In this document: one piece after another, positions 31,918 to 43,474 of the stretch | Numbering within the stretch: position 1 is the stretch's first letter | Layout of the letters: each line of letters opens with the position of its first letter | Source: Sphaerolaimus hirsutus | Lineage: Eukaryota; Nematoda; Chromadorea; Monhysterida; Sphaerolaimidae | NCBI GenBank assembly: GCA_964036195.1 | Contig: OZ038453.1 | Span: 23,150,352-23,214,351, forward strand | Length of the DNA stretch: 64,000 bases | Reading direction: 5' to 3' | Notes under the pieces: model-generated | Told to the model about the DNA's origin: nothing | Database searches by the model: none | The model's input: only the letters and a program-made list of their open reading frames with translations | Translations under genes and position numbers: made by a program

Positions 31918-32335
31918 CCGTATTTCCTCGAAATACCCCCCGGGGGGTGATTGTTTCATAGTGCTCCCGAGAGAGGGGGGGTTAAACGAGGGGGGGGGTA
32001 TTTCGAGGGGGGGGGGTATTGTTTCACAGGAAATTTTTTGAAATCCTAGTACAAAATCGTGGTTTGTGATGTGCGCCGGGGTAGAAAATTGCATCAATAA
32101 CTGACATGTATCAACTCCTGTATACTAATATTAGTACGTAGGTGGTATACCTAAGTCCTAAACACTGCTCTAACGTGATTCCAACATTGTTTTAACGTGT
32201 TTTCTGCACTACGCAGAACACAAACTGCAGTATTTGTCATGTACGTTCTCTTTACACTCAATCTGGGGGGGTATTTCGAGGGGGGGTGATTGTTTCATAG
32301 TGTTCTCGAGGGGGGGGGGGTATTTCGAGGAAATA
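31918..32335. mobile_element. TA-target element, CCGTATTTCCTCGAAATAC
   Basis: The left end CCGTATTTCCTCGAAATAC follows TA. The right end is cut short at CGAGGAAATAG. The unique segment (ATACTAATATTAGTACGTAG ... GCACTACGCAGAACAC) is shared with 3,669-4,086. Confidence 0.65.
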
Positions 32336-32689
32336 GTTCTAAACCAAACCAGTTCTAACATACGTAAAAGTGGTGGGCGTGCGTCTGACGCGTGCACCTG
32401 GTCGAGTGTCTTCCTTCGATGGTATGTATTCGATACTCAATCCGATTCGATACACAAGTCTCGCATCCTTAGGTAAATTGCATAGTGCCCGGGCACTATG
32501 CACAGCACTTCCAAAGTGTTTGAAAAAAGCCCCCAAATTTGTAGTGCCCCGGGAATTATACTCAGACAAATATGGTACGTTCTCTATACAGTAAATGGGG
32601 GGGGGGTATTTCGAGGGGGGTTATAAGTTCATAGTGCCCATTTGAGGGGGGTATTCCATGACGGCGATATTTCTGAGCTCTGAAAAAAA

Positions 32690-34740
32690 CTGAGTGCATG
32701 CAATCGAGTTTGCAATGTGACCACACAAGCTGGTTTTCAATGTTCCTTTTTGAAAACTCTTCTAGGTGACGCGTCGCTGTACGGTTTTCAAAAGTGTGCA
32801 ATTTGCACTTTTATTTTTCAATAAGTGAAAGCATATGTGAATATTGGTTTCGGCAAGTCACATTTGCAGTTCAAAGTTCATATTTGCAGAACATTTTTGA
32901 AAACTGTACGGCGATGCGTCACCTCTGTAGCGGCGACGCGTCGCCAACATAATACTCCTAAGACAATTTTGAAAACTTAAAATTGAAAAATGTAGTTTTC
33001 AAAAATGTACATTTGCAAAACATTTGTGAAAAGTGAGCATGGACAGTGATGTAGAGCGACATACGGCGACGTCGCTGTACGTTGCTGTACGTGCCAGTTT
33101 TCAATATCTGTGCAACATCTGTGAAAATGCATAGCCGCACATGCCAAAAGTAGCAAAATCGTCGCCAGGCATCGCTAGTTTACAGATTTTTGCCAACTTA
33201 CTCCAAAATCCTTTAAAAAACACTGGATGAACGGGTTCATGTAAAACTGACACTGTAGATGGAGTATTTTATGCTGCATCTAATGATGGGGATGTAGAAA
33301 ACTTGGGATTTATATGAATTAAATTAAAATATTTTTTTTCAAAATGTCGCTGTGGCGACGTTTCAGGCGACCACTGCGTATGTCACCTGTTTCCATAAGT
33401 TATAACCAATTTTGAAAAGTTTTAGATTTATGATGTTGTGAAGTGCGCATTCGCAGTTGATGTCATATTTATGGTATTTATGCTGTTGCTGTGTGGCATC
33501 GTGAGGTTGCGAAATGAAACAATAATACAAACAAACCCTCACCACTCCCCTGCTTATCACAACCTAATAAGCTCAATCTCCAAAAAAGGACTTATAACAT
33601 GACAGAATTCATAAATTTATCAACAACACAGAATCTGGGACTCAGTGCTACTGTTAATTAAATCAATCTTCCTGAAATTTGTGTGTACCATGCAATTATA
33701 AGTAATGATCTTGCATAAAAAAATATATATATATATATATAATTTTTCATTCCATTAATTGATAAATATTTCTGTAAGTTATTAATACATGCAGTTAGGT
33801 TGGCGCTCTGTACGATGGGCTAGATGAAATTTCAGATACAAATCACAGGGATGAAATGTGAGATGCCCAGGCCATTAGAGAGAAACTGAAAGACTGGTTT
33901 AGATGTACTCATGGCAAACTTCCATGGATAGATCCAGATAATTTTTGAGTTTTCAAAAAGATTCATGTTTATGTTAAATTTTGTGACAGATTTCAGTATG
34001 AAATGAAAACATTTTTAAAAACAATACAATAAAATTGTTTGTCATTTTTTTTGCACATTTTTTTGTGCTAGTGTATTGAATGTGAAATCATTGCAGTCAG
34101 TGTTCACTTGTTGTTCACTTGTTTGGCTTTCATTTACATACAAAATCAGCTGTTTGAATTGCACTTGTGATTTTGAAAAAATTAGAAAGTTGATTGTATA
34201 AAAATATCATTATTTGTTTTGCGGAAATGTTATTGAATTCAGTATTTTTTGTTCGATGTGAAAAAATAAGGGCTTTTTACTGTGATAATGAGATGATTAC
34301 AGATACAGGGATGTCATTTAAAAAAATTATTTTATGTTTTAAGCATCACAACAATTTGTCCATCATCTTTGAACTTCTATTGCAAAACATGATATCAAAT
34401 GAAAGAGAACAAAAACTGGACATATATATGAGATGGATATCATCTACAATTTAAAACAGAATTTAAAAAATATTTATAGTTAGAAAACAAATTAATTTTT
34501 AAAGAAATGTATCACAGCGCTAAAAATATACAATACAGTCCCAAAAATCAAGCATAATTTTCTGCATCACATGCTGCTTACAGCTTGTCCTACAAATGTG
34601 TACTTATTCCACAAAAAAAATATTTTGTCTGCAGCATTTTACTGGAGTTTTCAAATATGTGTTCTACCGGCGGAAAAAAACAAAGATGGCGGCCATTTTG
34701 CTGATTACACAGAGTGTTTAAATGAATGTGAAAACTAAAT
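32690..34740 (+). repeat. Tandem duplication, unit 1
   Basis: Corresponds to 34,741-37,070 with an offset of about 2.07-2.33 kb. Shared landmarks are ACACAAGCTGGTTTTCAATG, the GGCGACGCGTCGCC palindrome, the Harbinger tail exon and a TATCACAGCGCTAAA block. It has a (TA) run at 33,724-33,741. Unit 1 lacks the 35,679-35,919 exon, so the two units have diverged by deletion. Confidence 0.75.
33795..33948 (+). pseudogene. PIF/Harbinger transposase, terminal exon fragment (copy 1)
   Basis: After an acceptor-like CATGCAG, the reading frame encodes DAQAIREKLKDWF and GKLPWIDPDNF before a stop, with an in-frame stop earlier in the exon. This resembles the C-terminal tail of PIF/Harbinger (HARBI1-like) transposases. 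The second copy is at 36,005-36,160. It is decayed and without upstream catalytic exons. Confidence 0.6.
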
Positions 34741-35678
34741 AATGGGTTTTCACAGAGGGAACATTGAAAACCAGCGTGTGTGGTGCCAATGTGGTCACAC
34801 AAGCTGGTTTTCAATGTTCCTTTTTGAAAACTCTCCTAGGCAACATGTCGCTGTACTGAATCCAAAAGTGTGCAATTTGCACTTTTATTTTTCAATAAGT
34901 GACAGCATATGTGAATATTGGTTTCAACAAGTCACATTTGCTGTTCAAAGTTCACATTTGCAGAACATTTTTGAAAACTGTAGGGTGACGCGTCGCCTCT
35001 GTAGCGGCGACGCGTCGCCAACATACTACTCTGAAGACAATTTTGAGAACTTAAAATTGAATAATGTAGTTTTCAAAAATGTACATTCTAGTTTTCAAAT
35101 GTATAAAACATTTTTGAAAAGTGAACATGGAGGTTGATGTACAGTGACATATGGTGACGTTGCTGTACGTTGCTGTACGTCGCTTTACATGCCAGTTTTC
35201 AATAACTGTGGAACGTATGTGAAAATGCATTGCCTTACACACCAAAAGTAGCAAAATTGTCGCCCAGCATCACCAGTTCACAAAATTTTGCCAGCTTACT
35301 CCAAAATCCTTTAAAAACCACTGGATGAATGGGTTCATGTAAAATTGACACTGTAGATGCAGTATTTTTTGCTGCATCTAATGATAGGGTCATAGGAAAC
35401 TTGGGATTTATTTAATTTTGTAATAAATCTTTTTAAATTATGTCGCTGTGGCTACGTTTCAGGCGACAACTGCATAAATATGTCACCTGTTTCCATAACT
35501 TATTACCAAGTCTGACAAGTATTTATAAAATGAAAGAATTCATGCATTTATCAATAACACAGAATCTGGGACTTGGTACTACTGTTATGAAGGGTTCAAA
35601 GGCACAACTACTGTTTAAATTTCTATTAGTGAAATTTGTGTGGATCATGCAATGATTATGAATGATCTTGCATTACAG

Positions 35679-35919
35679 ATTGTCCCATGCACGCCACTGT
35701 GTAGAATGCGTTTTTGGCATTTTGGCTGCTTGGTGGCGGATCCTGCTCACGACAATTTCAATGGAACCGCACAGGGTCAGCAAACTGGTGATGGCCGCGT
35801 GTTATTTGCACAATGTTATCAAAGAATTGCGTGGCACAAATGTATCCGACCACTTTGACGAGGAAGGAAATGAAATGCCACCTGTGCACGCTGTCGAAGA
35901 AGAAACTCTACGCAGCTGA
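35679..35919 (+). pseudogene. PIF/Harbinger transposase fragment with the third DDE acidic residue
   Basis: Follows an acceptor (GCATTACAG). It encodes LSHARHCVECVFGILAAWW, then MAACYLHNVI and HFDEEGNEMPP, ending at TGA. The (V)E..FGILA..WR motif carries the third catalytic acidic residue of the DDE_Tnp_4 nuclease, and AACYLHN is the typical helix after it. The first two catalytic Asp residues and the N-terminus are absent, so this is a remnant. Confidence 0.8.
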
Positions 35920-36004
35920 ACAGTTAGAAAATATAGATATATATATATATAGGTTTTGATTTCATTAATTTATAAATATTTCTGAATGTTATTTTTACAC
36001 GCAG

Positions 36005-36160
36005 TTAGATTGGCGCTCGGGGTACAACAGGCTAGATTAAATTTTGGACGCAAATCACAGGGATGAAACATGAGATGCCCGGGGCTTGAGAGAGAAACTC
36101 AAAGACTGGTTTAGATCTGCTCATGGTAGACTTCCATGGATAAATCAGGATAACTTTTGA
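36005..36160 (+). pseudogene. PIF/Harbinger transposase, terminal exon fragment (copy 2)
   Basis: The acceptor TTTTTACACGCAG is followed by LDWRSGYNRLD, a stop, LDANHRDET, a stop, then REKLKDWFRSAHGR and LPWINQDNF before TGA. It is the same tail as 33,795-33,948. Two in-frame stops show decay. Confidence 0.65.
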
Positions 36161-36193
36161 TTTTTCAAAAAAGTTCACATTTATGTTACATCA

Positions 36194-36588
36194 CTCCCAT
36201 TGGAAATGGCTTCTGATCCCACTAGTGGTTCATGCCCTTTTTTGGATGTGGACCTTTTGTTTTGGGTGAGAAATTCAAGTGTAGGAATTATGATAAAAGA
36301 TGGCTTTTTGACTTCCAAGTTGTAAAGTGTATCCAACCTGACTCAAATGTGTCACAAATTTTGAAGAAAAATACTATTTATGGTGCACTCATTAGGTTTG
36401 CTAGGACCAGTTCTACACTAGCGGAGTTTATTCCTGTGGTAAAGTATACATTTCAAGAGCTACTTGTAGCTGGCTATGAAGTAAGTCTACTTATGGGGGT
36501 GTTCAAAAAGTTTGTGGAGAGAAATCTGAGTTTGGCAGGTAAACTGGGCCTATGTTCAGAAAAAGAACTGGCTGGTGCTTTACGTTGA
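36194..36588 (+). pseudogene. Penelope-like reverse transcriptase fragment, frameshifted
   Basis: The first frame encodes CPFLDVDLLFW and IMIKDGFLTSKL (36,194-36,322). The second frame continues with VKCIQPDSNV, IYGALIRFARTSSTLAEF, TFQELLVAGY and FKKFVERN. This order (FLDV..DG..TS.., SN..K..YG...R.AR.., ..LL..GY......FKKF..R) is typical of the C-terminal part of reverse transcriptases in Penelope-like and related elements. The catalytic YADD region is missing. One frameshift is needed and no element ends were recognised. Confidence 0.55.
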
Positions 36589-37321
36589 ATTCTCCACTGA
36601 AACATAACTCCCCCATAAATAGATTTGAATTTTGAGATATTGTCACAGCTCTGGTACAAGTGTGTCTCACCAAAAATTAAAACAAAAAAACGTCGCACGT
36701 TGACTATCCGCTACTATTTTGGCTCATGGTATCAAATGAAAGAAAAAAAATACTGGACATTATCTGAGACGGATATCATCTCCAAAGTAAAACCGAATTT
36801 TTAAAAATATTTATAGCTAGAAAACAAATTAATTTTTTTTTATGTATCACAGCGCTAAACATATATACAATACAGTCCCAACAATCAAGCACAATTTTCT
36901 GCATCACATGCTGCTTCCAGCTTGTCCTACAAATTCCTACTCATTCCACAAAAAATTATTTTGTCTGCAGCATTTTACCACACTTTTCAAATATGTGTTC
37001 TTCCAGAGGAAAAATAGAAAAAAAATTAAGCAATTATTATGCTGTATGCAATTATTCTAGTGAAAAATGGTGAACAAAGTAAGAAATATGGATTCTGGTT
37101 CTAAATTATTTTTTGCCGCGGCCACAATTTCACTTTCTTACATACAACCACGGTAAGAGTAGTTTTTCGCAAAAGGATCCGTAAAAAAATGATCATAGAA
37201 TCTATACTTAATCTACTATTAGAATGTGTATTTGTGAATTGCGCACAGCCCAGCACCGAATAGTTAGCCCAAAGTGTGGAAGTGTTCAGAGTTGCAAGTG
37301 CGGGGCGGTGGCGACGGTGCC

Positions 37322-37448
37322 TCAGGCCTTGGCTGCCGCAAGCAAGTCCACTTTGTACTTCTCCGCTAGCCCGATCAGGTCCTCGTTGCTTATACCCGCC
37401 TCGCTCTTTTGCAGCGCCGTAATTTCATCTTGTCCTGCTGGCGGGAAT
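37322..37448 (-). CDS. Possible terminal exon of an unknown gene
   Basis: On the minus strand, after an acceptor-like AAAAATTGCAG, an open frame encodes PPAGQDEITALQKSEAG, then ISNEDLIGLAEKYKVDLL and AAAKA before TGA. The composition is GC-richer and more protein-like than its surroundings, and it shares no repeat with the rest of the window. The upstream exon is not seen, the pyrimidine tract is weak, and I do not recognise the protein. Confidence 0.35.
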
Positions 37449-37501
37449 CTGCAATTTTTGCCATTTTTCAATTCAATTTCTCCAAAATGTCAACTTGCAG
37501 A

Positions 37502-37627
37502 TGAGTCGTGCCTGTTGCTCAAGAGTTCTAAACGTTTTCGACAGGTTACCGTTGTCGGGCTTCCGCAAGCAGCGACAACAACGAAACATTCAAATATCAC
37601 TAAGAGTTGAGCGACAGGCACGATTCA
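37502..37627. mobile_element. Small MITE, TGARTCGTGCCTGTYGCTCAA ends
   Basis: Ends TGAGTCGTGCCTGTTGCTCAA and TTGAGCGACAGGCACGATTCA enclose a central GTTGTCG...CGACAAC hairpin; total 126 bp. It is the only copy in the window. Superfamily unknown. Confidence 0.6.
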
Positions 37628-37636
37628 TGTGCAATG

Positions 37637-37856
37637 GCGCTGCACACACTAGTTTACTAACGGTAAACTAAGAATTTGGTAAACTCATTTTTCAGCTTCT
37701 GAGCACATCTGAGTTTACCGAAATGAGCTGTTCGTCAACTACAGTTGACAGAGATTTTAACTAACACATTCCGGTAAACTCAGATGCCCTCAGAAGCTGA
37801 AAAATGAGTTTACCAAATACTTAGTTTTCCGTTAGTAAACTAGTGTGTGCAGTGGC
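37637..37856. mobile_element. CACACTAG-type palindromic MITE
   Basis: Arms GCTGCACACACTAGTTTACT and AGTAAACTAGTGTGTGCAG, with internal GGTAAACTCA words, centred on GTCAACTACAGTTGAC. It is the same architecture and centre as 10,275-10,470 but with different arm words. Confidence 0.75.
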
Positions 37857-37905
37857 AATTCGACATGCAGATGCGCCTAGGTGGAGTAGAAAGTCAACTC
37901 AGCAT

Positions 37906-38842
37906 TAGTGATGTTAAAGGCACCGGGAAAAATGGCACCGCACCGCACCGGCACCTTTGCCAACGCATGAAAAGGGCACCTGGCACCCTGGGGCACCGGC
38001 CAGAAAATGGCACCGCACCGCACCGGCACCGGTGCCTTTTGGAAAAAATGGCACCAGCACCGAAGGGCACCTGCGGGTTGCCGGTGCTAGCACCGAAAGG
38101 CACCGCACCGGGCTGGAATTTCTGAAGTAAATATCGGGCAGTTTCTCAGTGGTCTCACCTTTGGAAGTGCATAATTCCATGAATTTTCAACCGATTTTGA
38201 TGGTTGAGCACTTAAAATGATCAGAATGATGTGGCAATCACCTTAATGAAGCAATTACAATGATTAAAAATGAAAGATAAAATATTTAATTCATTACAAT
38301 GTCCATAGACACTATTGTCTACTGATCGGAGTCGTTGCTGTACAGAGAATGGAACTATCTCTGTCATATATTGACAACAAATTTTGAACAAAAAAGTAAG
38401 ATAAATATAAAATATAAAAATGATTTAAAATTCAACAAAATTTTATATTCGCTCATCAGATCACGTATCAGGTATAATGGATTTCACAGTAGGTATATTT
38501 ATTTGATAGGGAGGTTTACAAAATAGGCAAAAACGGTTGGGTAAATATATCGCTGTTTTTTGAAATATGAATAAGCACATACTATGGACAAAATTGCACA
38601 GCACATGAAACCTTGGCCGGTGCCTTTCCCGGTGCCTTTTACTTTGCCCTGGTGCTAGCACCTTTGGCACCGGCAAAAAAATGGCACCGCACCGCACCGG
38701 CACCGGTGCTATTCTGACAAAAATGGCACCGGCACCGGCATGGCACCCCTGAAGATTGCAATGGCACCGCACCAGCACCGGTGCTGGTGCCCTTCGGTGC
38801 CCAGCACCGGGGCACCGGTGCCCCGGTGCCTTTACATCACTA
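37906..38842. mobile_element. GGCACC-iterating hAT-like element, full length
   Basis: Ends TAGTGATGTTAAAGGCACC and GGTGCCTTTACATCACTA are flanked by CTCAGCAT on both sides, a perfect 8-bp duplication. Two GGCACC-repeat blocks surround an AT-rich core (about 38,115-38,615) shared with 2,288-3,200. The core has no long open frame, so this is a non-autonomous element of 937 bp. Confidence 0.92.
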
Positions 38843-39032
38843 CTCAGCATGTTTCTCATGAATATGCTATATGTATTCGACTTGGTCAACTTTTCAAGTG
38901 TGGTCGGAGTGGGCAAAGAAATGGAGCGCCGCCGGGCGTTACTTTGAACCACTTACTTGGGTTTCACCCGCTCAGCAAACATAGACACGCTTATCATTAT
39001 TGCTTTTCGGCAAAAATTAACCAAATTAATGC

Positions 39033-39880
39033 TGGTGCCGGTTCCGCAAGAAGACAAGTTAAGAGTTAAAAGTTAAGAGTTGAGTAAAATGACAAATGGC
39101 GAGTTAAGAGTAAAGTTAAAGTTTAAGAGAAAAGTTAAAATTTAAGAGTTGAGTTAAAAGTTGAGTGAAATGTTAAGAGTGGAGTTAAAGGTTAAAAGTT
39201 GAGTTAAGAGTTAAGAGTTGAGTTAAAAGTTGAGTTAAGAGTTGAGTTGAGAGTTGAGAGTTAAAAGACAAGTGGAAAATGATGGTAAAAAAATAAAAAT
39301 GTGAAATTGGTATTGATCCGGCTGTTCGCTGGCATGCTGCCAATGTTGTATGCACGACATTTGAAAATAACGTATCCAAAAAAATTATCGCTAAAAAAAA
39401 ATCGCGGAACGTTGTTTCAAAATGGCCGTGCGGGGACAAAATATGATTGAAGATCAGCGTATCGCGCTTCTGCAATGAATGACCCATTTGTCTTTTAAAT
39501 CAACTTTTAACTCACATTTTAACCTTTAACTCAACTCTTAACATTTAACTCAACTTTTGACTCAACTTTTAACCTTTAACTCAACTCTTAACTTTTAACT
39601 CAACTTTTGACTCAACTTTTAACCTTTAACTCAACTCTTAACTTTTAACTCAACTTTTGTCTCAACTTTTAACCTTTAACTCAACTCTTAACTTTTAACT
39701 CAACTTTTGACTCAACTTTTAACCTTTAACTCAACTCTTAACTTTTAACTCAACTTTTGTCTCAACTTTTAACCTTTAACTCAACTCTTAACTTTTAACT
39801 CAACTTTTGTCTCAACTTTTAACCTTTAACTCAACTCTTAACTTTTAACTCTTAACTTGTCTACTTGCTGAACTGGCCCC
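39033..39880. mobile_element. GTTAAAAGTTGAG-iterating inverted-repeat element
   Basis: The left arm (CGGTTCCGCAAGAAGACAAG, then repeated GTTAAGAGTTGAG and GTTAAAAGT) and the right arm (CTCAACTCTTAAC words, then ACTTGTCTACTTGCTGAACTG) are inverted. A unique centre lies at about 39,265-39,500. The ends resemble the GGCCAGTTCCGC element at 55,706. The right arm is longer than the left, consistent with repeat expansion. Confidence 0.7.
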
Positions 39881-40099
39881 TGGTACGGATCCTGAAACTG
39901 TAACAGAAATAAGTATTTACATCTAGTATTTAAACAGTAATATAAATAAGTACTGTTTAAACAAAATGGGCAATTCTGAATGTGTAAAAAGTGTTATGTC
40001 GCCTTCGTTTTTGGACACGTGCCATTTGGGAATTATTAGCCAACTTATTATCTCAAAAACGCCCCGGAAACGACAGTGTGTTGCAGAAGTGGAACTCAC

Positions 40100-40560
40100 T
40101 GTTTCTAGGAAATTTGTATGTATACAAAACCTTGCAGAGACCCCCACTCTCAGACACTGTAAAACGTCTAATGTCATGCAAAGTGTCTAAAGTCATCTGA
40201 AATGCCCTGGAAATGGCAAATTTTCTTTTACATAACTTTAACGTACTTTTACTTTTAGGCGGTGTCTACAGTAAACTTAGTGAAGATGCGACCATTTTTT
40301 TAGTGTCATATCTCAATGGATAAGATGGCATGTATATTCCTATAGTATCTATAGTGTTGTGATTGTGTGGTCAGTGGTGGGTATTTTCCTCCCAAGTTTA
40401 TGGAAGTCAGCTTGGCTTGTTGGTTGAAGGTTGTTTCGAGCTCTTTTGTTTCAGAGCTGGAGTGCTTGGCTGGTTTGAGTCTTCAGGTGTCCAGGTTCAC
40501 AGATGGCTGTTTATTTCATAGACTGCAAGTGATGATGATGATTGGGTGAAAAATCTCTAC
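40100..40560. other. Non-coding with a GTAAAATGTCA fragment
   Basis: A left half of a GTAAAATGTCA element lies at about 40,128-40,260. The rest has no exon or repeat I can name. Confidence 0.35.
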
Positions 40561-40599
40561 TTTGATACGGGATTTACAGACACAATGACTAGACACTAC

Positions 40600-41198
40600 T
40601 AGTGATGGAAAAGCGCCAGGAAAAATGGCGCCAGGCGCCAATGGCGCCATGGCGCCATTCAAAATAATGCGCCGGGCGCCAAAGGGCGCCAGAGAAAATG
40701 GCGCCTAGCGCCAATGGCGCCACGGCGCCATCTAAAAAAATGGCGCCGGGCGCCAAAGGACGCCAGGAAAAATGGCGCCGGGCGCCAAAATGGCGCCAAC
40801 TATAAAAGTCACTATTTTAGCACGTATATCATGACAGAAGCTTTTTAGAAGAGCAATATGTTACCGTATTTACTCCAAATACCCCTTGAATTAACCCCCC
40901 TTCGAAATACCCCCAGGTCTGAGCGAGCTGGGGAAAATAAAACCCCCATTCGACACCCCCCATCTGTGATAAGGTACATCATGTTTGCAATGAACATGAT
41001 GTTTTTATAGCTGCCAATTTACATTGCAGCTATACCGTATTTCCTCGAAATACCCATAGCGGGTGTATTTTTCAGAGTGCAAAGTAATGTCACAGTTCGA
41101 GCAGGGGCATTTCGAGGGGGGTGGGGTTAATTCGAGGGGCGCTGGCGCCCTTTGGCGCCATTAAAGGGCGCCAGCGCCATGGCGCCATTCCATCACTA
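40600..41198. mobile_element. GGCGCC-iterating hAT-like element (outer)
   Basis: Ends TAGTGATGGAAAAGCGCC and GGCGCCATTCCATCACTA. The left flank is GACACTAC; the same eight bases follow the right end once the neighbouring element at 41,202-42,067 and its target duplication are removed. It contains CCGTATTT-type sequence at about 40,864-41,136, a nested insertion. Confidence 0.8.
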
Positions 41199-41201
41199 GA
41201 C

Positions 41202-42067
41202 TAGTGATGTAAAGGCACCGGGGCACCGGTGCCCCGGTGCTGGCCACCGAAGGGATCCAGCACCGGTGCTGATGCGGTGCCCTCGCAATTTTCATAGGTG
41301 CCTTGCCGGTGCCGGTGCCATTTTTCAAAATGGCACCGGTGCCGGTGCGGTGCGGTGCCCTTTTTCGAGGGTGCCTTTAGGTGCTAGCACCGGCCAGAAA
41401 AAGTGGGGCACCGGGAAAGGCACCGGCAGGGTTTCAAGGGGTTGAACTGTGGTTATTATTGCAGGACATGTGTGTTCATTTAAAAAGTGACCCAATCAAA
41501 TTCACGTTGAACATGTGCCCACAGCCACTTTTTTATTAATTTCCTTATGACAAACATAAAAACTAGTGATTTTAAACAATACAATGATTGATTCTGAGTC
41601 GGATAATAGTGATTCCGACCTGTCAGAAAGGAGCATGTTATTAAAATTAAACAAACATCCTGGTCCTGGCGCCGAGTACTCCTGGCGCCTGCAATGCAAA
41701 CGCGCATGGCGTTGGTGCTGGCACCAACACAAAAAGCACCATGACTCTTTTGGCTTCCGGTGCCATTTTGCTGTGGCGCTATTGGTGCTCAGCGCCATGG
41801 CAGTTGGCGCCATACTGCCCTGGCGCCATAGATTTTGGTGCTGGGGGCTGAAAAAGTGCCAGGACACTTTTGGCACTTCCCGCCAAGGTCCTGGCACTTT
41901 TAATATCACTACACAAAATTTTACCCGGTGCGGTGCCTTTCGGTGCTAGCACCGGCAACCCTCCGGTGCCCTTAGGTGCCGGTGCCATGCAGGTGCCATT
42001 TTTTTCAGAATGGCACCGGTGCCGGTGCGGTGCGGTGCCATTTTTCCCGGTGCCTTTAACATCACTA
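41202..42067. mobile_element. GGCACC-iterating hAT-like element, inserted at the edge of its neighbour
   Basis: Ends TAGTGATGTAAAGGCACCGG and GGTGCCTTTAACATCACTA are flanked by CACTAGAC (41,194-41,201 and 42,068-42,075). The left copy of this duplication includes the last five bases of the 40,600-41,198 element, so this insertion is the younger. Internal GGCGCC and AGCGCC blocks at 41,660-41,900 suggest a further nested element. Confidence 0.85.
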
Positions 42068-42079
42068 CACTAGACACTA

Positions 42080-43466
42080 CCTAGAAATAGGTCTGCAACC
42101 AATCACTGATTTGTCTAGTCCTGCCCAATGGTTCGGCAGGAGGTTATGCCTAGACAACTGAAACGTGCTCTGACCAATCAGTGTTATGCCAAGGGAAAAT
42201 ATTCAAATGTGCGGCAAAATTGCCTGTTAAAGCAGAGAATAAAACCTTGCGACCAAATATCACTTTTATTGCCAAGATGGCAACATATAGTTCACTGCCT
42301 TTTCAGGAAAATACGGAACTTTTCGATTGAGATATGACACTTTATAGAAATGGTCGCATCATCACTAAATTTACTGTAAACACCGCCTTATATTTTGCAT
42401 AACTTTTGACATTTTACATGAATTTTGACAATTTCCAGTACATTTTACATGACTTTTGACCTTTTCCGTGACATTTTACATGGTGTACCGGAGTGGCGAG
42501 CAGGTAACAAGAAAAGTGATTCGTCATTAAGTAGTGGCAATAAGTAAATGAAAATACTTTTCATTTTCAAGTTACGGACTATATGAAGGTCTTACACACT
42601 TTATACATGCCTGATACAGAGACTTACTTTATTTTACTTACTGATTTTTGGAAGTTTACATTTTAAGAATTCAAGTTTTTCCTATTTAGAGCAACGAAAT
42701 TATTTCTACTTTATGAAGTCGCAGCAAAAATGATGTCTAAATGATACAAGTGAAGATTACGTCGGTCAAGTGTCTCTTAAATATTCAAGGCTGGGGGGAG
42801 GTGTTTTCTGTGATAAATTTTTACACTGTGTTCACATTTTACTGATGTTAGTGAGTTATCTATCCGTTATGTGCGTCTGGTTACGGGAACGTACTATACC
42901 GTATTACCGCGAGATACACCCAGGGGGTTTATTATTTCGCCAGCTAATTTTCAGAGGGGTTTATTCAAGCGGGGGCATATTCAAGGGGTCTATTACTTTG
43001 CCAGAAATTTTGTGAAATTCCACATACTCAGATGTATAAAAATCAAACAATTTCATAGACGTATATATTTATGTGTTGATAGACGTACATATGTAACTGT
43101 ATATACACTCCTGGAAAAATGTCTTTCCCCCTTTGATTGTTTTGGTTCAATGGCGAACCAAACATTAAATACCGTTCACTGAAGGGTGGAAATTATACAT
43201 AGTGTGTGTCAAGATGTTGACCCTTCATAGTAGAAATATGGCCCGCTCCTGCGTATATAGTCAATATTCCGTCTACTGAAAACACAGTGCTTTCCGCTAG
43301 GTATTTTTTTGCTTTTGTATTTACATTTCGCGCAATGCGTGCAGCAATGAGCTGGCACTGTGCCAACATTTCGTATTGTTCTTTACTTCAAAAATACACA
43401 GCATGCTGGGTCGATATTTGTCTGCTGAGCGACGGCAGACGATTGTCAAAATCACAGCGAGTGTGA
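42080..43466. other. Non-coding with MITE fragments
   Basis: GTAAAATGTCA-type right-end words are at 42,400-42,490, and a CCGTATTACCGCGAGATACACC end with G-rich sequence at 42,899-43,010. No exon was recognised. Confidence 0.35.
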
Positions 43467-43474
43467 GATTGCAG

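Larger units (their letters stand above)
34741..37070 (+). repeat. Tandem duplication, unit 2
   Basis: The second unit of the pair at 32.7-37.1 kb. It carries the better preserved Harbinger exon (35,679-35,919), the tail exon, and a reverse-transcriptase fragment between the tail exon and the shared TATCACAGCGCTAAA block. Near 34,985 it has a cluster of GACGCGTCGCC and CTGTACGTTGC words. Confidence 0.75.

Noticed and set aside
39060..39860. CRISPR-like regular repeats
   Set aside because: The repeats are contiguous degenerate words without unique spacers, arranged as inverted arms, in a eukaryotic genome.
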